From the NCBI GenBank assembly GCA_026413885.1, contig JAOAKA010000001.1, positions 438,075 to 486,158 of the forward strand: a stretch of 48,084 nucleotides of DNA, read 5' to 3'. Positions 32,412 to 43,218 of the stretch are shown here, in pieces. The position numbers and the translations under genes were made by a program. The notes beneath the pieces are model-generated. The model was given only the letters and a program-made list of their open reading frames with translations. It had not been told where the DNA came from and searched no databases. The stretch's first letter is position 1. Every line of letters begins with the position of its first letter. Source of the DNA: Sulfolobales archaeon. GTDB lineage: Archaea; Thermoproteota; Thermoprotei_A; Sulfolobales; NBVN01.

Positions 32412-33590
32412 ATGAGGAAGTTGAAGCTCTACGTGGCTAGTGAAGAAGAGATTGTTAGTGGTAAAATTACGGATGTCTACTTCACTAGAACTAAGAAAAT
32501 TCTAGAGGCGAAAGAGTTAGATAAAATTCGAGTTAGAATGGAGATCCACGTATCGGATCTCCCCAGAGGTTATGAGTGGGCTGTATATGTGGGTCTCGAA
32601 GAGGCTTTAAAGATATTGGAGGGGAAGCCTCTAGACGTATATTCCATCCCTGAGGGAACACTGGTTAAGTCAAATACTCCAGTCATGCTTATCGAGGGAT
32701 CTTATGCAGATATGTGTCTACTTGAAACAGCTGTTCTAGGGGTTTTAAGACATTCGACATCTATAGCTACTAAAGCAGCTAGAATAAAGAAGCTTGCGAG
32801 AAATAGAAGTGTAGTATTTTTCGGTTTAAGAGCTCTACACCCGGCAATAGCTCCTTCAGTAGATAGAGCAGCGTATATCGGAGGTGTAGACGCAGTCTCA
32901 GGAGACTTCAGCCGCGAGTATCTGGAAGTAGTACCTGTCGGAACTATGCCTCACGCTTTAATAGTTGTTTTTGGGGATAATGTAGCTGCGTGGAAGGCTT
33001 TTGATGAGATAATCGAGCCCGAAGTCCCTAGAATAATGCTCGTAGATACATTCAACGATGAGAGAGTTGAGACTCTGCAAGCTATTGAAGCTTTAGGCAG
33101 CCGCCTCTATGGAGTTAGACTCGATACACCGAGAAGTCGGCGTGGTAGTATGAAGGAGATTGTTGAAGAAATTAGATGGACTTTGAAGGCGTTAGGCCAC
33201 CCAGATATTAAGATAGTAGTTAGTGGTGGTGTCAGTGAGAAATCTATCGTAGAACTTAGAGACATAGTAGATGTGTTTGGAGTAGGAACTTCTATCGCGT
33301 TCCCATCTTCAGTTGATGTAAGTATGGATGTAGTTGAAGTAAATCATGGCGGTGTGTGGAAGCCGATAGCTAAGAGAGGTAAGATGCCCGGCGCTAAGAG
33401 AGTCTTTAGATGTAGTGCTCTAGACTACGAGGTAACCCTCTGGAACGAGAAGTCGGTGAGGTGTTCTGAGGACATATTGGTGAAGTGGTTAGAAAATGGT
33501 GTGCTAATTAGAGACTACCCGACTCCCTCTGAGATAAGAAGTTATGTTCTCGAACAACTTAGTAGAGTTGCCGAACCACAGGCTCTGTAG
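32412..33590 (+). CDS. pncB: Nicotinate phosphoribosyltransferase
   Basis: Makes nicotinate mononucleotide from nicotinate and PRPP for NAD salvage. It shows the family's [34 protein letters not shown] (His-containing active-site block), [29 protein letters not shown] and [11 protein letters not shown]. About 392 aa. ATG 32412 with GGTGG 6 nt upstream is preferred over ATG 32406. It stands as a single gene between pyrD and cdvA. Confidence 0.92.
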   Translation: MRKLKLYVASEEEIVSGKITDVYFTRTKKILEAKELDKIRVRMEIHVSDLPRGYEWAVYVGLEEALKILEGKPLDVYSIPEGTLVKSNTPVMLIEGSYADMCLLETAVLGVLRHSTSIATKAARIKKLARNRSVVFFGLRALHPAIAPSVDRAAYIGGVDAVSGDFSREYLEVVPVGTMPHALIVVFGDNVAAWKAFDEIIEPEVPRIMLVDTFNDERVETLQAIEALGSRLYGVRLDTPRSRRGSMKEIVEEIRWTLKALGHPDIKIVVSGGVSEKSIVELRDIVDVFGVGTSIAFPSSVDVSMDVVEVNHGGVWKPIAKRGKMPGAKRVFRCSALDYEVTLWNEKSVRCSEDILVKWLENGVLIRDYPTPSEIRSYVLEQLSRVAEPQAL

Positions 33591-33672
33591 AGTCCTGTGA
33601 TTCAATGGTTTTATGTAGATATGAAGAATCCACAGTTTTTTAAGTAACACGGTCTTTTAGATTCAAATCGCG

Positions 33673-34380
33673 GTGACGGGAATGGTTACTTTAGACCAAG
33701 TAGAGAAGTTCTTAGGTCAGGTAGTTAGAGATGAGTATGGGAGGAGTCTAGGTAAGTTTATTGCTGTTTTTGCTGATGTATCTGGAAATGTCGAAGCTGT
33801 TGAGATAGCTGTTAACGATTACGATCTCGTAAAAGTTGAAGCTAGTAGAATCATGAGAGCTCCTGACGCACTCATAGTGCTTCCTGAGTGGAAGGTTACA
33901 GCTATAGATGTAGAGAATAGACTGGATAGAGTTAAAAAGAGGATTAGATCTCTTGAAGAACTCAATAGAAAAGGTATGATACCTACTCACGCATACGAAG
34001 AAATAAGAAAGAAGCTTGAAGCAGAATTCAAGAAGATTAAGGACGAGTCAGCTAAGCTGAAAGACTCACTAAAGCATAAGATAGGTGAGTTAGACGACCA
34101 AGTAGTTAGATATGAGAGAGCTATATCTAACGTCTACGTGCTCTACATGAGCAATGAAATTAGTGAGCAATCTTATAAAGCCTCAATGGATTTCATGAGG
34201 AATGCTAAGAGTAAGTGTCTAGACGAGAAAAAAGATGTAGAGAAGCACTTAGAGCTACTTTCAAAGCTAGAAGCTGAACCTGTGGAGCCTCAGGTAAAGG
34301 CGGTAGCACCTCAATCTCAGGTCCCAGTTCAGTCACAGACTCCAATACCTGTAGTCATCGTCGAAGAGTCTCAGCACTAA
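33673..34380 (+). CDS. cdvA: Cell division protein CdvA
   Basis: The crenarchaeal membrane-binding scaffold that recruits ESCRT-III to mid-cell. A PRC-barrel-like domain (about 8-75, FLGQVVRDEYGRSLGKFIAVF) is followed by a long coiled coil (about 80-205) and a Pro/Gln-rich linker ending PIPVVIVEES, the peptide that binds the CdvB winged helix. GTG 33673 or ATG 33682 starts it. First gene of cdvABC; a TTTTTAAG TATA-like element lies about 30 bp upstream. Confidence 0.94.
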   Translation: MTGMVTLDQVEKFLGQVVRDEYGRSLGKFIAVFADVSGNVEAVEIAVNDYDLVKVEASRIMRAPDALIVLPEWKVTAIDVENRLDRVKKRIRSLEELNRKGMIPTHAYEEIRKKLEAEFKKIKDESAKLKDSLKHKIGELDDQVVRYERAISNVYVLYMSNEISEQSYKASMDFMRNAKSKCLDEKKDVEKHLELLSKLEAEPVEPQVKAVAPQSQVPVQSQTPIPVVIVEESQH

Positions 34381-34386
34381 GTTGAG

Positions 34387-35265
34387 GTGTTTAACTTGAG
34401 TGTTTTTAATTTCATGAGTTTCTTAACGAAGATGTTCTCGGGGGGTAAGGGAAAGAGGGCATTCGAACTCTCAGATATAGTAGTTAGACTAGACTTAATT
34501 CTAAGAGAGGTAAGAGATGTTACAGAGAGATTGGTTAACAGATATAGAGACTTAGTTAGAGAGGCGTTAGTAGCTAAGTCGGAGAAGAAAAATGAGAGAG
34601 CACTTGTCTACGCAAATGAAGCTGCTCAAGTATCTAGATACATAAAGAAGGCCATGATCACAGAGATGATCGTCGAGCAGGTTAAGCTAAGACTAGAAAC
34701 TCTCGGTGAGGTAGCAGATATAACTAAAGCACTAGCCGGTATATCGTCACTTCTATACATAGCTAAAGACCATGTGAGTGATATAGCTCCAAATCTAGCG
34801 GTAGGACTAGAATTCACGATAAATAGAACTCGGGAGCTCATAGCAGGAACGTCTGACGTCACGCAAGTTAAAGTTGAAGATGCTTTAGTGATAAGTCCGG
34901 AAGCTAGAGAGCTTCTATCTAAAGTCGAGAAGTCTGTTGAAGAAAAGCTATCTCAGCTGCCGGAGATCCCGGCGGAGCTTCTCTTAGGCAGAGAAAGAAG
35001 TGTGAGCACTATTGGAGAAGCTCTTAGAGCTAAGAGTCACACAGAGTCTGAACTAGTTCCAGTAGCTAAGCCGAAGACTAGGAAGGCTAATATACCAAAA
35101 GAGCAGATAGCGGACTTCATATTAAACGTAGCAAGAGAGCGTGGGGGATTTATAGAAGTAGGGTATGTAGCTGAAAAACTGGGTGTACCTAGAGAGGAAG
35201 TCATTCAAACTCTAGTAGAACTCGAGAAGCTGGGAAAGATCTCGATAGTCCACCAGAAATCTTAA
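34387..35265 (+). CDS. cdvB: ESCRT-III homologue CdvB
   Basis: Polymerises into the division ring. The N-terminal Snf7-type helical domain spans about residues 20-180. A proline-rich MIM2-like peptide for Vps4 (LPEIPAELL) lies near 195, and a C-terminal winged helix (PKEQIADFILNVARERGGFIEVGYVAEKLG ...) binds CdvA. Starts possible are GTG 34387, TTG 34396 and ATG 34414. It lies 6 nt after cdvA. Other ESCRT-III paralogues are not in the window. Confidence 0.93.
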   Translation: MFNLSVFNFMSFLTKMFSGGKGKRAFELSDIVVRLDLILREVRDVTERLVNRYRDLVREALVAKSEKKNERALVYANEAAQVSRYIKKAMITEMIVEQVKLRLETLGEVADITKALAGISSLLYIAKDHVSDIAPNLAVGLEFTINRTRELIAGTSDVTQVKVEDALVISPEARELLSKVEKSVEEKLSQLPEIPAELLLGRERSVSTIGEALRAKSHTESELVPVAKPKTRKANIPKEQIADFILNVARERGGFIEVGYVAEKLGVPREEVIQTLVELEKLGKISIVHQKS

Positions 35266-35284
35266 CTGAGTTAGGTGGACTACA

Positions 35285-36427
35285 GTGAGCTCGACATCAC
35301 TAACATATCTAGAAGCACTAGCGCGAAACTATGCTGTTAGAGCTGTTATGAGTGATAAAGAAGGTAATTACGCAGATGCTATTAGCTACTATAAGAGAGC
35401 TATCGAGGTCTTAGAGAAAATCCTCCAGCTCTATCCAGATCACAGCCTCAACAGTATGTATAAACAGTGGATTGGTGAGTATAGGAGGAGAATAACAGAA
35501 CTCGATGGCCTACTGGGTAGAGTAAGAGTTCCAGCTAACAAAGTCTCAGACAGCTCGGAGGATGTGGATAGTTTTTTTGAGATTCTCGAGAAGCCCGGTA
35601 TAAGTTTCAGTGACGTAGCCGATATGGAGAGTGCGAAAGAAGCCATTAGAGAGTCTATAATTTTTCCCTCGAGGAGGCCGGACGTCTTCCCCCTCGGCTG
35701 GCCTAAAGGCATATTGCTCTTCGGACCCCCGGGCTGCGGCAAGACCTACATTGCGGCGGCGATAGCTGGTGAAGTTGATGGATACTTCATAAACATAGAT
35801 GCCGCAGACATAATGTCTAAGTGGCTCGGAGAAGCAGAGAAGAGAGTCTCCAAGCTCTTCACGAAAGCTAGAGAACTAGCTAAAGCTGGAAAGCCTGTGA
35901 TCATATTTATAGATGAGGTAGACTCTCTCTTCGGAACATTTGAAACTGAGATAGGTGGTGAAGTTAGAGTAAGAAATCAGTTCCTTAAGGAAATGGATGG
36001 ACTCGACAGCAAGATAAATCCAAAGCAACTAGTATTTGTTGTAGCTGCTACTAACAAGCCTTGGAGACTGGATGAAGCCTTTATAAGGAGATTTCAAAAG
36101 AGAATATACGTTCCCCTCCCACCTAAGGAAGCGCGAATCGCTATACTTAAGATGTATTCAAGGAGTTTGAAGCTAGATCTATCGGTAGATCTAGAAAAGC
36201 TTTCAGATATGCTCGATGGCTATACCTCTAGTGATATTGTCGAAATAGTGGCTGCAGCACATATGAGAACTGTTAGAGAGCTCTTTGAGAGTGTTGGAGG
36301 TAAGGGTGAGCCTAGACCTATAAAAATGGAGGACTTCGTAGAGGTGATTAAACATAGAAAACCCAGTATTAACAGAGAGATGATTAAAGTCTTCGAGATG
36401 TGGCACGAGAAGTATAAAGCACTGTGA
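35285..36427 (+). CDS. cdvC: Vps4-type AAA+ ATPase CdvC
   Basis: Disassembles the ESCRT-III polymers at the end of division. An N-terminal MIT domain (about 5-75) binds the CdvB MIM2 peptide; the AAA+ core has Walker A FGPPGCGKTYIAAA, Walker B IIFIDEVDSLF and the RRFQKRIY arginine-finger region. 380 aa is normal. The start is GTG 35285, 19 nt after cdvB. Confidence 0.95.
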   Translation: MSSTSLTYLEALARNYAVRAVMSDKEGNYADAISYYKRAIEVLEKILQLYPDHSLNSMYKQWIGEYRRRITELDGLLGRVRVPANKVSDSSEDVDSFFEILEKPGISFSDVADMESAKEAIRESIIFPSRRPDVFPLGWPKGILLFGPPGCGKTYIAAAIAGEVDGYFINIDAADIMSKWLGEAEKRVSKLFTKARELAKAGKPVIIFIDEVDSLFGTFETEIGGEVRVRNQFLKEMDGLDSKINPKQLVFVVAATNKPWRLDEAFIRRFQKRIYVPLPPKEARIAILKMYSRSLKLDLSVDLEKLSDMLDGYTSSDIVEIVAAAHMRTVRELFESVGGKGEPRPIKMEDFVEVIKHRKPSINREMIKVFEMWHEKYKAL

Positions 36428-36511
36428 GTAATACGGGAGTATATGGTGTTGTAGGTAATACGCACTAATTAATTTAATTTATGTAGTTAATTACTAAAAT
36501 GCAGTGAGACT

Positions 36512-39013
36512 GTGCAGTTAAACATATCGATCTCGAAGTTCGACGGTAGAGTTGAATCTTTCAGCCTAGAGAAGATCAGATTGTCAGTCGAGAAGACTCT
36601 GAAGGCTGTAGGACTCGAGAGATACGTAGATGAAGTAGTTAAAGACGTGCTCTCAGGCATTCACGAAAAGAGACAGGTTGTTTCTACTCAGGAGATAGCT
36701 GATAGAGTTGAGAGAGCTCTCATCGAGAGAGTAATAATCAATGAAGGTTTTGAAATAGCAGCTAGAAGATACCTACTAGCGAAGATATACAACCATGTCT
36801 ACGGTAAGAATCAGTGGAGTGATTTCGATCCTATAGATCTATCCTTAACGTACGCATCTCTCAGAACTCTTGTCTCTAGATACTTAATTAAAGACCCAAC
36901 AACTCTCAGACTTAGAGAAACACCTTCCCAGCTCTTCCGGAGAGTTGCTAACTACATAGCAAGCATTGAGAAGCCGGAGCAGAGAGAACTCTGGGCGAAG
37001 AAGTTCTACGAAATACTGTCCTCGCTGAGGTTTCTACCTAACTCGCCGACACTAATGAATGCCGGCAGCAGACTGGGGATTCTTTCAGCATGTTTCGTGA
37101 TCCCAGTGCGTGACGCACTATCTACAGAGGAGGGAGACGGAATATACGATGCTCTTAGAGCTCAAGCACTGATATTTCAGCAGGGAGGTGGCTGCGGGTT
37201 TGACTTCAGTGAGTTGAGACCGGAAGGTGATGTAGTTGCTTCAACTGCTGGTGTTGCTAGCGGTCCTCTATCCTTCATTAAGGTGTTTGATGTTAATACT
37301 GAGATAATTAAGCAGGGAGGTAGGAGGAGAGGAGCTAATATGGGTGTTCTACACATATGGCACCCTGACGTAGAGAAGTTTATTCTATCTAAATCCGGGA
37401 AGCTTAAAGATGTCAACCTCCAGAACTTCAATATAAGTGTTGGGGTATATGACTACTTCATGGAGTCTGCTCTAAAGAATCAGAAGATCCCCCTCATTAA
37501 TCCCCGCAAGACTAGTCTCACAAAAACCAATGACTCTAGATTCTACGCTGTAGTTAGAGCTAGACACTATATGAGTGAAGAGTGGGTTCAAGAAGTCATA
37601 CTGAGAGAACTTGAAGAGTGGAACTGGTCCATTCCTCTAGAGAAGTCCACTATTATAACTGTTGATGAAGTTATGCATATAGCTGAAGCTGAGGGAGCTG
37701 TTGTTAGATGGGTAGATGCCGGAGAACTTCTAGACACGATCGTGAAGTCCGCTTGGGACTCAGGTGATCCAGGACTACTCTTCGTAGACACAATCAATAG
37801 GCGCCATCCAACATGGTATCTAGGTAAGGTAAACTCTACGAATCCGTGTGGTGAGCAACCACTGCTTGAGTGGGAGTCCTGCAACCTTGGTAGTTTAAAC
37901 CTTGAGAAGTACGTTGTTGAAGACCCTACCGGAAGACCAACTATAGACTGGAGGTCTCTAGCTGAAGATGTCAGAACAGCTATTAGATTTCTAGATAACG
38001 TCATATCCGTAGCTAGATACCCACTGAAGCAGCTTCAGATAGCAGTAGATAGAACGAGGAAAGTAGGACTCGGAGTGATGGGTTGGGCCCACATGCTGAT
38101 TAAACTAGGTGTTAAGTACGATTCTCCAGATGCTATCTACTTAGCCTACCACCTGGCTGAGTTTATAGCCTACAACGCCTATATGGCTAGCGTTGAACTC
38201 GCTAGAGAGAAGGGCGCTTTTTCGGTGTGGAGTCCGAAGCTCTACAGACCTCTGTGGCAGACAGCTCTAAGTATCGATAGATTCTTCTCTGAAGCTGGGT
38301 TAAACTTAAGTGAGGTATCTGATAGAGCTAGAGAGATCGTCCGCAGTAGACCTTCAGTAGACTGGAGTTTAGTTGAAAGTGAGATATTGAGTAGTGGATT
38401 GAGAAATGCTGCTCTACTATCTATCGCACCAACAGGTACTCTATCTATAATAGCGGGAACATCTAGCTCTATAGAGCCTATCTTTGCTCTAGCATTCACT
38501 AGAGTTGTAACTGTAGGTACGTTTGTAGAGATGAATGGACTATTTCTAGAAGCACTACGTAGATATGAACTAGATGAGCAGGAGTTAGTTAAAGTAGTTG
38601 CTGAATCCGGCTCAATTGCTCACAACCCATACTTCCCTAGAAAACTGAGGGAGTTATTTAGAACAGCTCACGATATATCACATAGATACCACATATACCA
38701 TCAAGCTACCTGGCAGCAGTGGGTTGACGCAGGTGTGAGTAAAACTGTCAACATGGTTTACGAAGCTACACCAGCAGATGTATTAGAGACATACCTACTA
38801 GCGTGGAAACTCGGCTGTAAGGGAATCACGATCTATAGAGATAAATCTAAGTCTAGACAGGTGATATACTTTGGGGTAAAGATCTCTGAGAAAACTGCTG
38901 GAGAAAGAAAAGAAAAAGAAGAAAAGCCGGAAGCAAGACCCGATAGATTTAGAACGACAGCTCACGTACTTAAAGAAGGAGAGGTAGGGGGTTGCCCTAC
39001 CTGTGAGTACTAG
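36512..39013 (+). CDS. nrdJ: Adenosylcobalamin-dependent (class II) ribonucleotide reductase
   Basis: Reduces ribonucleotides for DNA synthesis using a B12-derived radical. An ATP-cone (about 1-95, [21 protein letters not shown]) precedes the reductase barrel with SACFVIPV (first redox Cys), [24 protein letters not shown] (radical Cys and catalytic Asn/Glu) and [21 protein letters not shown]. The C-terminus GGCPTCEY is the CxxC that exchanges with thioredoxin. No NrdB is nearby. The convergent PDO gene could supply reducing power, but that is only positional. The start is GTG 36512. 833 aa. Confidence 0.95.
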   Translation: MQLNISISKFDGRVESFSLEKIRLSVEKTLKAVGLERYVDEVVKDVLSGIHEKRQVVSTQEIADRVERALIERVIINEGFEIAARRYLLAKIYNHVYGKNQWSDFDPIDLSLTYASLRTLVSRYLIKDPTTLRLRETPSQLFRRVANYIASIEKPEQRELWAKKFYEILSSLRFLPNSPTLMNAGSRLGILSACFVIPVRDALSTEEGDGIYDALRAQALIFQQGGGCGFDFSELRPEGDVVASTAGVASGPLSFIKVFDVNTEIIKQGGRRRGANMGVLHIWHPDVEKFILSKSGKLKDVNLQNFNISVGVYDYFMESALKNQKIPLINPRKTSLTKTNDSRFYAVVRARHYMSEEWVQEVILRELEEWNWSIPLEKSTIITVDEVMHIAEAEGAVVRWVDAGELLDTIVKSAWDSGDPGLLFVDTINRRHPTWYLGKVNSTNPCGEQPLLEWESCNLGSLNLEKYVVEDPTGRPTIDWRSLAEDVRTAIRFLDNVISVARYPLKQLQIAVDRTRKVGLGVMGWAHMLIKLGVKYDSPDAIYLAYHLAEFIAYNAYMASVELAREKGAFSVWSPKLYRPLWQTALSIDRFFSEAGLNLSEVSDRAREIVRSRPSVDWSLVESEILSSGLRNAALLSIAPTGTLSIIAGTSSSIEPIFALAFTRVVTVGTFVEMNGLFLEALRRYELDEQELVKVVAESGSIAHNPYFPRKLRELFRTAHDISHRYHIYHQATWQQWVDAGVSKTVNMVYEATPADVLETYLLAWKLGCKGITIYRDKSKSRQVIYFGVKISEKTAGERKEKEEKPEARPDRFRTTAHVLKEGEVGGCPTCEY

Positions 39014-39063
39014 AAAGAATCACGACAGCACAGCCTAACTCATAAATAGTTCAGACTCCATAT

Positions 39064-39084
39064 CCTCACCGCTCCGCGGTGAGG
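39064..39084. other. Perfect GC-rich hairpin between convergent genes
   Basis: CCTCACCGC-TCC-GCGGTGAGG, a perfect 9-bp stem with 3-nt loop, 50 nt after nrdJ and 36 nt after the end of the convergent PDO gene. It may act as a bidirectional terminator aid, or be a remnant of a palindromic element. The surrounding sequence is AT-rich. Confidence 0.5.
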
Positions 39085-39120
39085 CATTTAGATTTGAATA
39101 CTTTACTTAAGGTGCAGTCT

Positions 39121-39855
39121 CTATTCTTCCTTAAGCATTCTTTCGAATAGCTTCTTTCTCTGCTCACTCACCCAAGACCTTATAGATGCTTCGTAAACCA
39201 CATCTACTAGTTGCTCTTCATATGGTAGACCCGCAAAAACTACTCGTTTATTTACGGCAACAACTGGAACACTCATTACGTTGTATGCGTCAGCTATATC
39301 TGGGTTCTCGTAGGCTTCCACTATATCTGATACAACAGCTCTATTACCAGCTCTATACGCTTCGTAAGCAATCATATTAGCTATCAGAGCTGCATACGGA
39401 CAGTAGGGACATGTTGGTGTGACTATCACCTCAACGTATACAGGCGACTTCAGCTCCGAAATCTTTCTTGTAGACTTCTCTGAAAGCCCGGAATCCCTCG
39501 TACTCAATCTGATGATTGTCTCAATGAGGCCCCTGATTTCTTCACCAGCAGGCATTCCAGTATACCTTATGTAGCCTTCGATCATAGCTACTGAAGGTAT
39601 TCTAGTAATCTTGTATTTTTCGAATAGATCGTCGCTAACTCCTTTTTCAACTACTATGTAGTTGAGTAGGGGCGGATCTGAAATTCGTGCGCTAGCGCTA
39701 GATAGTGTTTTCACTAGTTCTATCGTGTTATCGCAGTATCTACACTTCCGTCTGTTTTTCTCCACGAAGACGTAGAGAGTTACCTGGTCCTTCATTTCTT
39801 TTAAGGTTTCCGCTAAATAGTCTATGTCTTCTGGCGAGAAAGATACTTCAAACAT
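39121..39855 (-). CDS. pdo: Protein disulfide oxidoreductase (two-thioredoxin-fold PDO)
   Basis: Forms or isomerises disulfides in the cytosol of hyperthermophiles, where intracellular disulfides are common. Two thioredoxin-like halves carry active sites KCRYCD (about 37-42) and TCPYCP (about 150-155), each with its cis-Pro (IPSV, VPVV). 244 aa. The start is ATG 39855. Confidence 0.9.
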   Translation of the reverse strand: MFEVSFSPEDIDYLAETLKEMKDQVTLYVFVEKNRRKCRYCDNTIELVKTLSSASARISDPPLLNYIVVEKGVSDDLFEKYKITRIPSVAMIEGYIRYTGMPAGEEIRGLIETIIRLSTRDSGLSEKSTRKISELKSPVYVEVIVTPTCPYCPYAALIANMIAYEAYRAGNRAVVSDIVEAYENPDIADAYNVMSVPVVAVNKRVVFAGLPYEEQLVDVVYEASIRSWVSEQRKKLFERMLKEE

Positions 39856-40015
39856 GCTATCTATATCGAACGTATTCTCACCCTCAACTACTCCAGTAGA
39901 CTAGGTTATAAGCACATGCGCGATCAAGAGGTCAAAGAGAGTGTAGTGCGGCTATAGCTGCTAGCTCAGCACTAGTCGAGTTCTTTCTTCTTTAATACTG
40001 AATAAGGACCGTAAT

Positions 40016-40315
40016 ATGTGGTTGAGTAGAGTGGATTGGGAGAAAATAATAAAGCATCTGAGCATTCTAGCTCTTGTAGAAGCAGATACAGCGAGAATCG
40101 AATCTCTAGCACGCGATCTGGAGAAGATCGTGGAGATGTTCAACAAGATCGTGGAGCTCAACATACCTGAAATTGTTGAACCTCTCTATACTACCTTCTT
40201 TGGGGAAATAAATCTTGAAGAAGATGTGGAGTGGGAGTCTATGGGAATTAGAGAGCTAGACCCTACTGGGGAGAGACTTGAAGATGGTTACGTAAAATCA
40301 CCTAAGACACTGTGA
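40016..40315 (+). CDS. gatC: Asp-tRNA(Asn) amidotransferase subunit C
   Basis: The small subunit that stabilises the GatAB amidotransferase. 99 aa with the typical helical start (ILALVEADTARIESLARDLEKIVEMFNKIVELNI) and the acidic middle segment. Gene order gatC-gatA-gatB. In archaea GatCAB usually makes Asn-tRNA(Asn), while GatDE handles Gln. The start is ATG 40016. Confidence 0.9.
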   Translation: MWLSRVDWEKIIKHLSILALVEADTARIESLARDLEKIVEMFNKIVELNIPEIVEPLYTTFFGEINLEEDVEWESMGIRELDPTGERLEDGYVKSPKTL

Positions 40316-40319
40316 GATC

Positions 40320-41774
40320 ATGGTGCTCCCACCTCAGTGCACTCAGTTTTCCTCTATATCTATTAAGACTCTGAGAGAAAGAGTGAGGGAAGACTCAGAT
40401 TTCCTCTTTAAATATGTAGAGGAAGTCTACAGAGCTATAGAGAGATATGAACAACGGCTTAGAGCCTACATAACTCTGAGACCTATAAGTGAGGTCATTG
40501 ACGACATCGAGAACCTAGTTAAGCACGGGAAACTAGGGCCTCTAGGAGGAGCTCTTGTAGCTGTAAAAGACAACATAAGTACTAAAGGTATTAGAACGAC
40601 ATGCGGCTCGAAAATGCTTGAAAATTACGTACCTCCTTATGACGCAACAGCAGTGTCTAGAATTAAGAATTCAGGAGGTGTAGTGATAGGTAAGACTAAT
40701 ATGGATGAATTCGCTATGGGGTCTACAACCGAGAATAGCGCCTTCTACCCCACTCTCAACCCCTGGGACTACGGTAGAGTGCCGGGAGGATCTTCCGGAG
40801 GTAGTGCTGTAGCTGTCGCAGCTTGTGAAGCAACAGTATCGCTAGGGTCTGATACCGGTGGGTCTATTAGGCTACCAGCGGCTTATACCGGTATAGTTGG
40901 TTTAAAGCCTACGTATGGATTAGTTAGTAGATACGGTTTAGTGGCTTACGGTAGTAGTCTAGATCAAATAGGTCCCATGGGTAGATGTGTTGAAGATGTA
41001 GCTATAGTCTTAAACGTCATATCTGGACACGACCCTCGCGATTCTACGAGTCTGAGAGTGAATGTAGAAAACTTCGAGAAATACGTAGTTGACTACCCTC
41101 TAAAGAGGTATAGAGTAGTTGTTCTAGAGGAAATGGTTAGCGAGGGAATAGATGAAAAAGTGATGAAGATATTTAACTCAACACTAGATGTTCTAGCTAA
41201 ACGCGATGTAACTGTAGAATTTAGAAAAATGCCTCTACTACACTACTCTCTACCGACATACTACATAATTGCGATGGCTGAAGCTAGCTCGAATCTAGCT
41301 AGATTTGATGGACTTAGATATGGAACTCGCTCAGAGGCTGAGGGTAAGCTGTGGGTTGATGCATACAGAAAGACTAGAATGACTGGCTTCGGTGAGGAGG
41401 TTAAGAGAAGAATACTCCTCGGGACTTACGTATTGAGTGAGGGTCTATATGAAGGATATTATCTCAAAGCTGCTAAAGTAAGAAGACTTCTACATCAAGA
41501 ATTCACAAAGCTCTTCAGAGAATATGACGCAGCTCTATCACCAACATCACCGACACTGCCCCCAAGACTAGGTGAAGCTATTGTAGACCCGATAAAGCTT
41601 TATAGTCTAGACATAAACACTGTCCCAATAAATCTCGCGGGACTACCAGCTATTAGTGTCCCTGGAGGATTTGCCGAGGGACTGCCTGTCGGTATACAGA
41701 TATTCGGGCCCCCCCTCTCCGAGGGCTTTCTACTGAACATAGCTAAGCTAATTGAGAGTGGTAGAAGTGGATAG
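40320..41774 (+). CDS. gatA: Asp-tRNA(Asn) amidotransferase subunit A
   Basis: The amidase that frees ammonia from glutamine. Amidase-signature catalytic triad parts are visible: Lys in VAVKDNIS, Ser in GGSSGGSAVA and the Ser of SDTGGSIRLPA. 484 aa is normal. ATG 40320 is 4 nt after gatC, and the 3' end overlaps gatB by about 20 bp. Confidence 0.95.
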   Translation: MVLPPQCTQFSSISIKTLRERVREDSDFLFKYVEEVYRAIERYEQRLRAYITLRPISEVIDDIENLVKHGKLGPLGGALVAVKDNISTKGIRTTCGSKMLENYVPPYDATAVSRIKNSGGVVIGKTNMDEFAMGSTTENSAFYPTLNPWDYGRVPGGSSGGSAVAVAACEATVSLGSDTGGSIRLPAAYTGIVGLKPTYGLVSRYGLVAYGSSLDQIGPMGRCVEDVAIVLNVISGHDPRDSTSLRVNVENFEKYVVDYPLKRYRVVVLEEMVSEGIDEKVMKIFNSTLDVLAKRDVTVEFRKMPLLHYSLPTYYIIAMAEASSNLARFDGLRYGTRSEAEGKLWVDAYRKTRMTGFGEEVKRRILLGTYVLSEGLYEGYYLKAAKVRRLLHQEFTKLFREYDAALSPTSPTLPPRLGEAIVDPIKLYSLDINTVPINLAGLPAISVPGGFAEGLPVGIQIFGPPLSEGFLLNIAKLIESGRSG

Positions 41775-43218
41775 TGATGTTTTAATCGGCTTAGAAGTTC
41801 ATGTCCAAATAACATCTCTAAAAACTAAGCTTTTTTGTAGGTGCTCTTGTAGCTACAGAGAGAATCCACCGAACACCAATGTATGTCCAATCTGCCTAGG
41901 TCTACCCGGAAGTCTACCAGTCCTCAATAAGAGAGCTATAGAGAAAGCCGTAGCTGTAGCATTAGCTTTAAATAGTAGTATATCTGATAAGCTTCTATTC
42001 GTTAGAAAGCACTACTTCTACCCAGACCTGCCGAAAAACTATCAGATATCTCAATACGATAGATATGGTTTAACACCTATAGCAACGGGCGGTAGTGTAG
42101 CTATAGATGTAGATGGTTTAAATAGAGTTGTGAGAATTAGAAGGATAAACATAGAGGAAGACGCTGGGAGGATAGCATATCCAGAGAAATCCATCCTTGG
42201 AAGTAGATACGCGTTAGTAGACTACAATAGAGCTGGAATAGCTTTACTAGAGATAGTTACTGAGCCCGACCTTAGGACACCACGTGAAGCCAGGGTCTTT
42301 CTAGAGAAGCTGGGGTCTATTCTAGAACACCTTGAAGTAGCAGATACATCTCTCGAGGGAGCTATGAGAGCTGATGCAAACATATCTGTAGCTGGTAGAC
42401 CTAGAGTTGAGATTAAGAATATTGGTTCCCCGAAAGACCTCGAAAAAGCTCTCAACTACGAAGTTGCTCGCCAGTTAAACATAGTTAAATCTGGAGGTGT
42501 TATCGAGAGAGAGACTAGACACTGGATTAAGGAGAGGGGGATAACGGTAGCATCTAGAGTTAAGGAACTAGAGGGTGAATATAGATACTTCCCGGACCCA
42601 GACCTACCTCCAGTACCTATAGGTAGAGAACTTATTGAAGCAATTGCGAGATCTCTACCGGAGCTGCCGGATCAGAGAGCTAGAAGAATAGCTAAGGAAT
42701 ACGGAGTCGGTGACTACATGGCTTCAGTCCTAGTTCTACATAAAAAACTATGTGACCACTTCGAGAACTCTTCTAAAGTCTGTGGAAATCCGAGACTCAT
42801 CTCGTCGATACTGATCAACGAGTTTCTCAGATGGGTGGATGAAGCTGGAATAGATATATCTAGTGGTATCGCTAGACTAAGTACCGATAGACTATGTAAG
42901 CTAGTTCAGTACTTCGAGAGTGGTTTGATAAGCATCAAGCTTCTGAAAGAATACGTAAGAATAGCTGTACTCGAAGATATTAATCCCGAAGAACTCCGCT
43001 CGAAGGGGTTAACGACACTGGGTGAGGAAAGCGAGCTCGAGAGACTGGTTGATGAAGTACTTAGAGAAAATCCTAAAGCAGTAGCAGATTCTATCAGAGA
43101 CCCTAAAGCAGTTAACTTCCTCGTAGGCCAAGTTATGAAGAAGACTAGAGGTAGAGCAGACCCTAAGTTAGTTAACGAAATAATTAAAAGGAGGCTGTCT
43201 GAGTATGGATCTAAGTAG
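41752..43218 (+). CDS. gatB: Asp-tRNA(Asn) amidotransferase subunit B
   Basis: The kinase/transferase subunit that activates the mischarged tRNA and accepts ammonia. It starts with IGLEVHVQITSLKTKLFCRCS and keeps the zinc cysteines (CRCSC ... CPICLG), HYFYPDLPKNYQISQY and the C-terminal YqeY-like tail domain (PKAVNFLVGQVMKKTRGRADP). TTG 41752 or GTG 41758/41767 starts it inside gatA. 488 aa. Confidence 0.95.
   Translation: MRVVEVDSDVLIGLEVHVQITSLKTKLFCRCSCSYRENPPNTNVCPICLGLPGSLPVLNKRAIEKAVAVALALNSSISDKLLFVRKHYFYPDLPKNYQISQYDRYGLTPIATGGSVAIDVDGLNRVVRIRRINIEEDAGRIAYPEKSILGSRYALVDYNRAGIALLEIVTEPDLRTPREARVFLEKLGSILEHLEVADTSLEGAMRADANISVAGRPRVEIKNIGSPKDLEKALNYEVARQLNIVKSGGVIERETRHWIKERGITVASRVKELEGEYRYFPDPDLPPVPIGRELIEAIARSLPELPDQRARRIAKEYGVGDYMASVLVLHKKLCDHFENSSKVCGNPRLISSILINEFLRWVDEAGIDISSGIARLSTDRLCKLVQYFESGLISIKLLKEYVRIAVLEDINPEELRSKGLTTLGEESELERLVDEVLRENPKAVADSIRDPKAVNFLVGQVMKKTRGRADPKLVNEIIKRRLSEYGSK

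Noticed and set aside
37588-38004. 138-codon minus-strand frame within nrdJ
   Set aside because: Antisense shadow of the NrdJ active-site region, where sense coding is certain.
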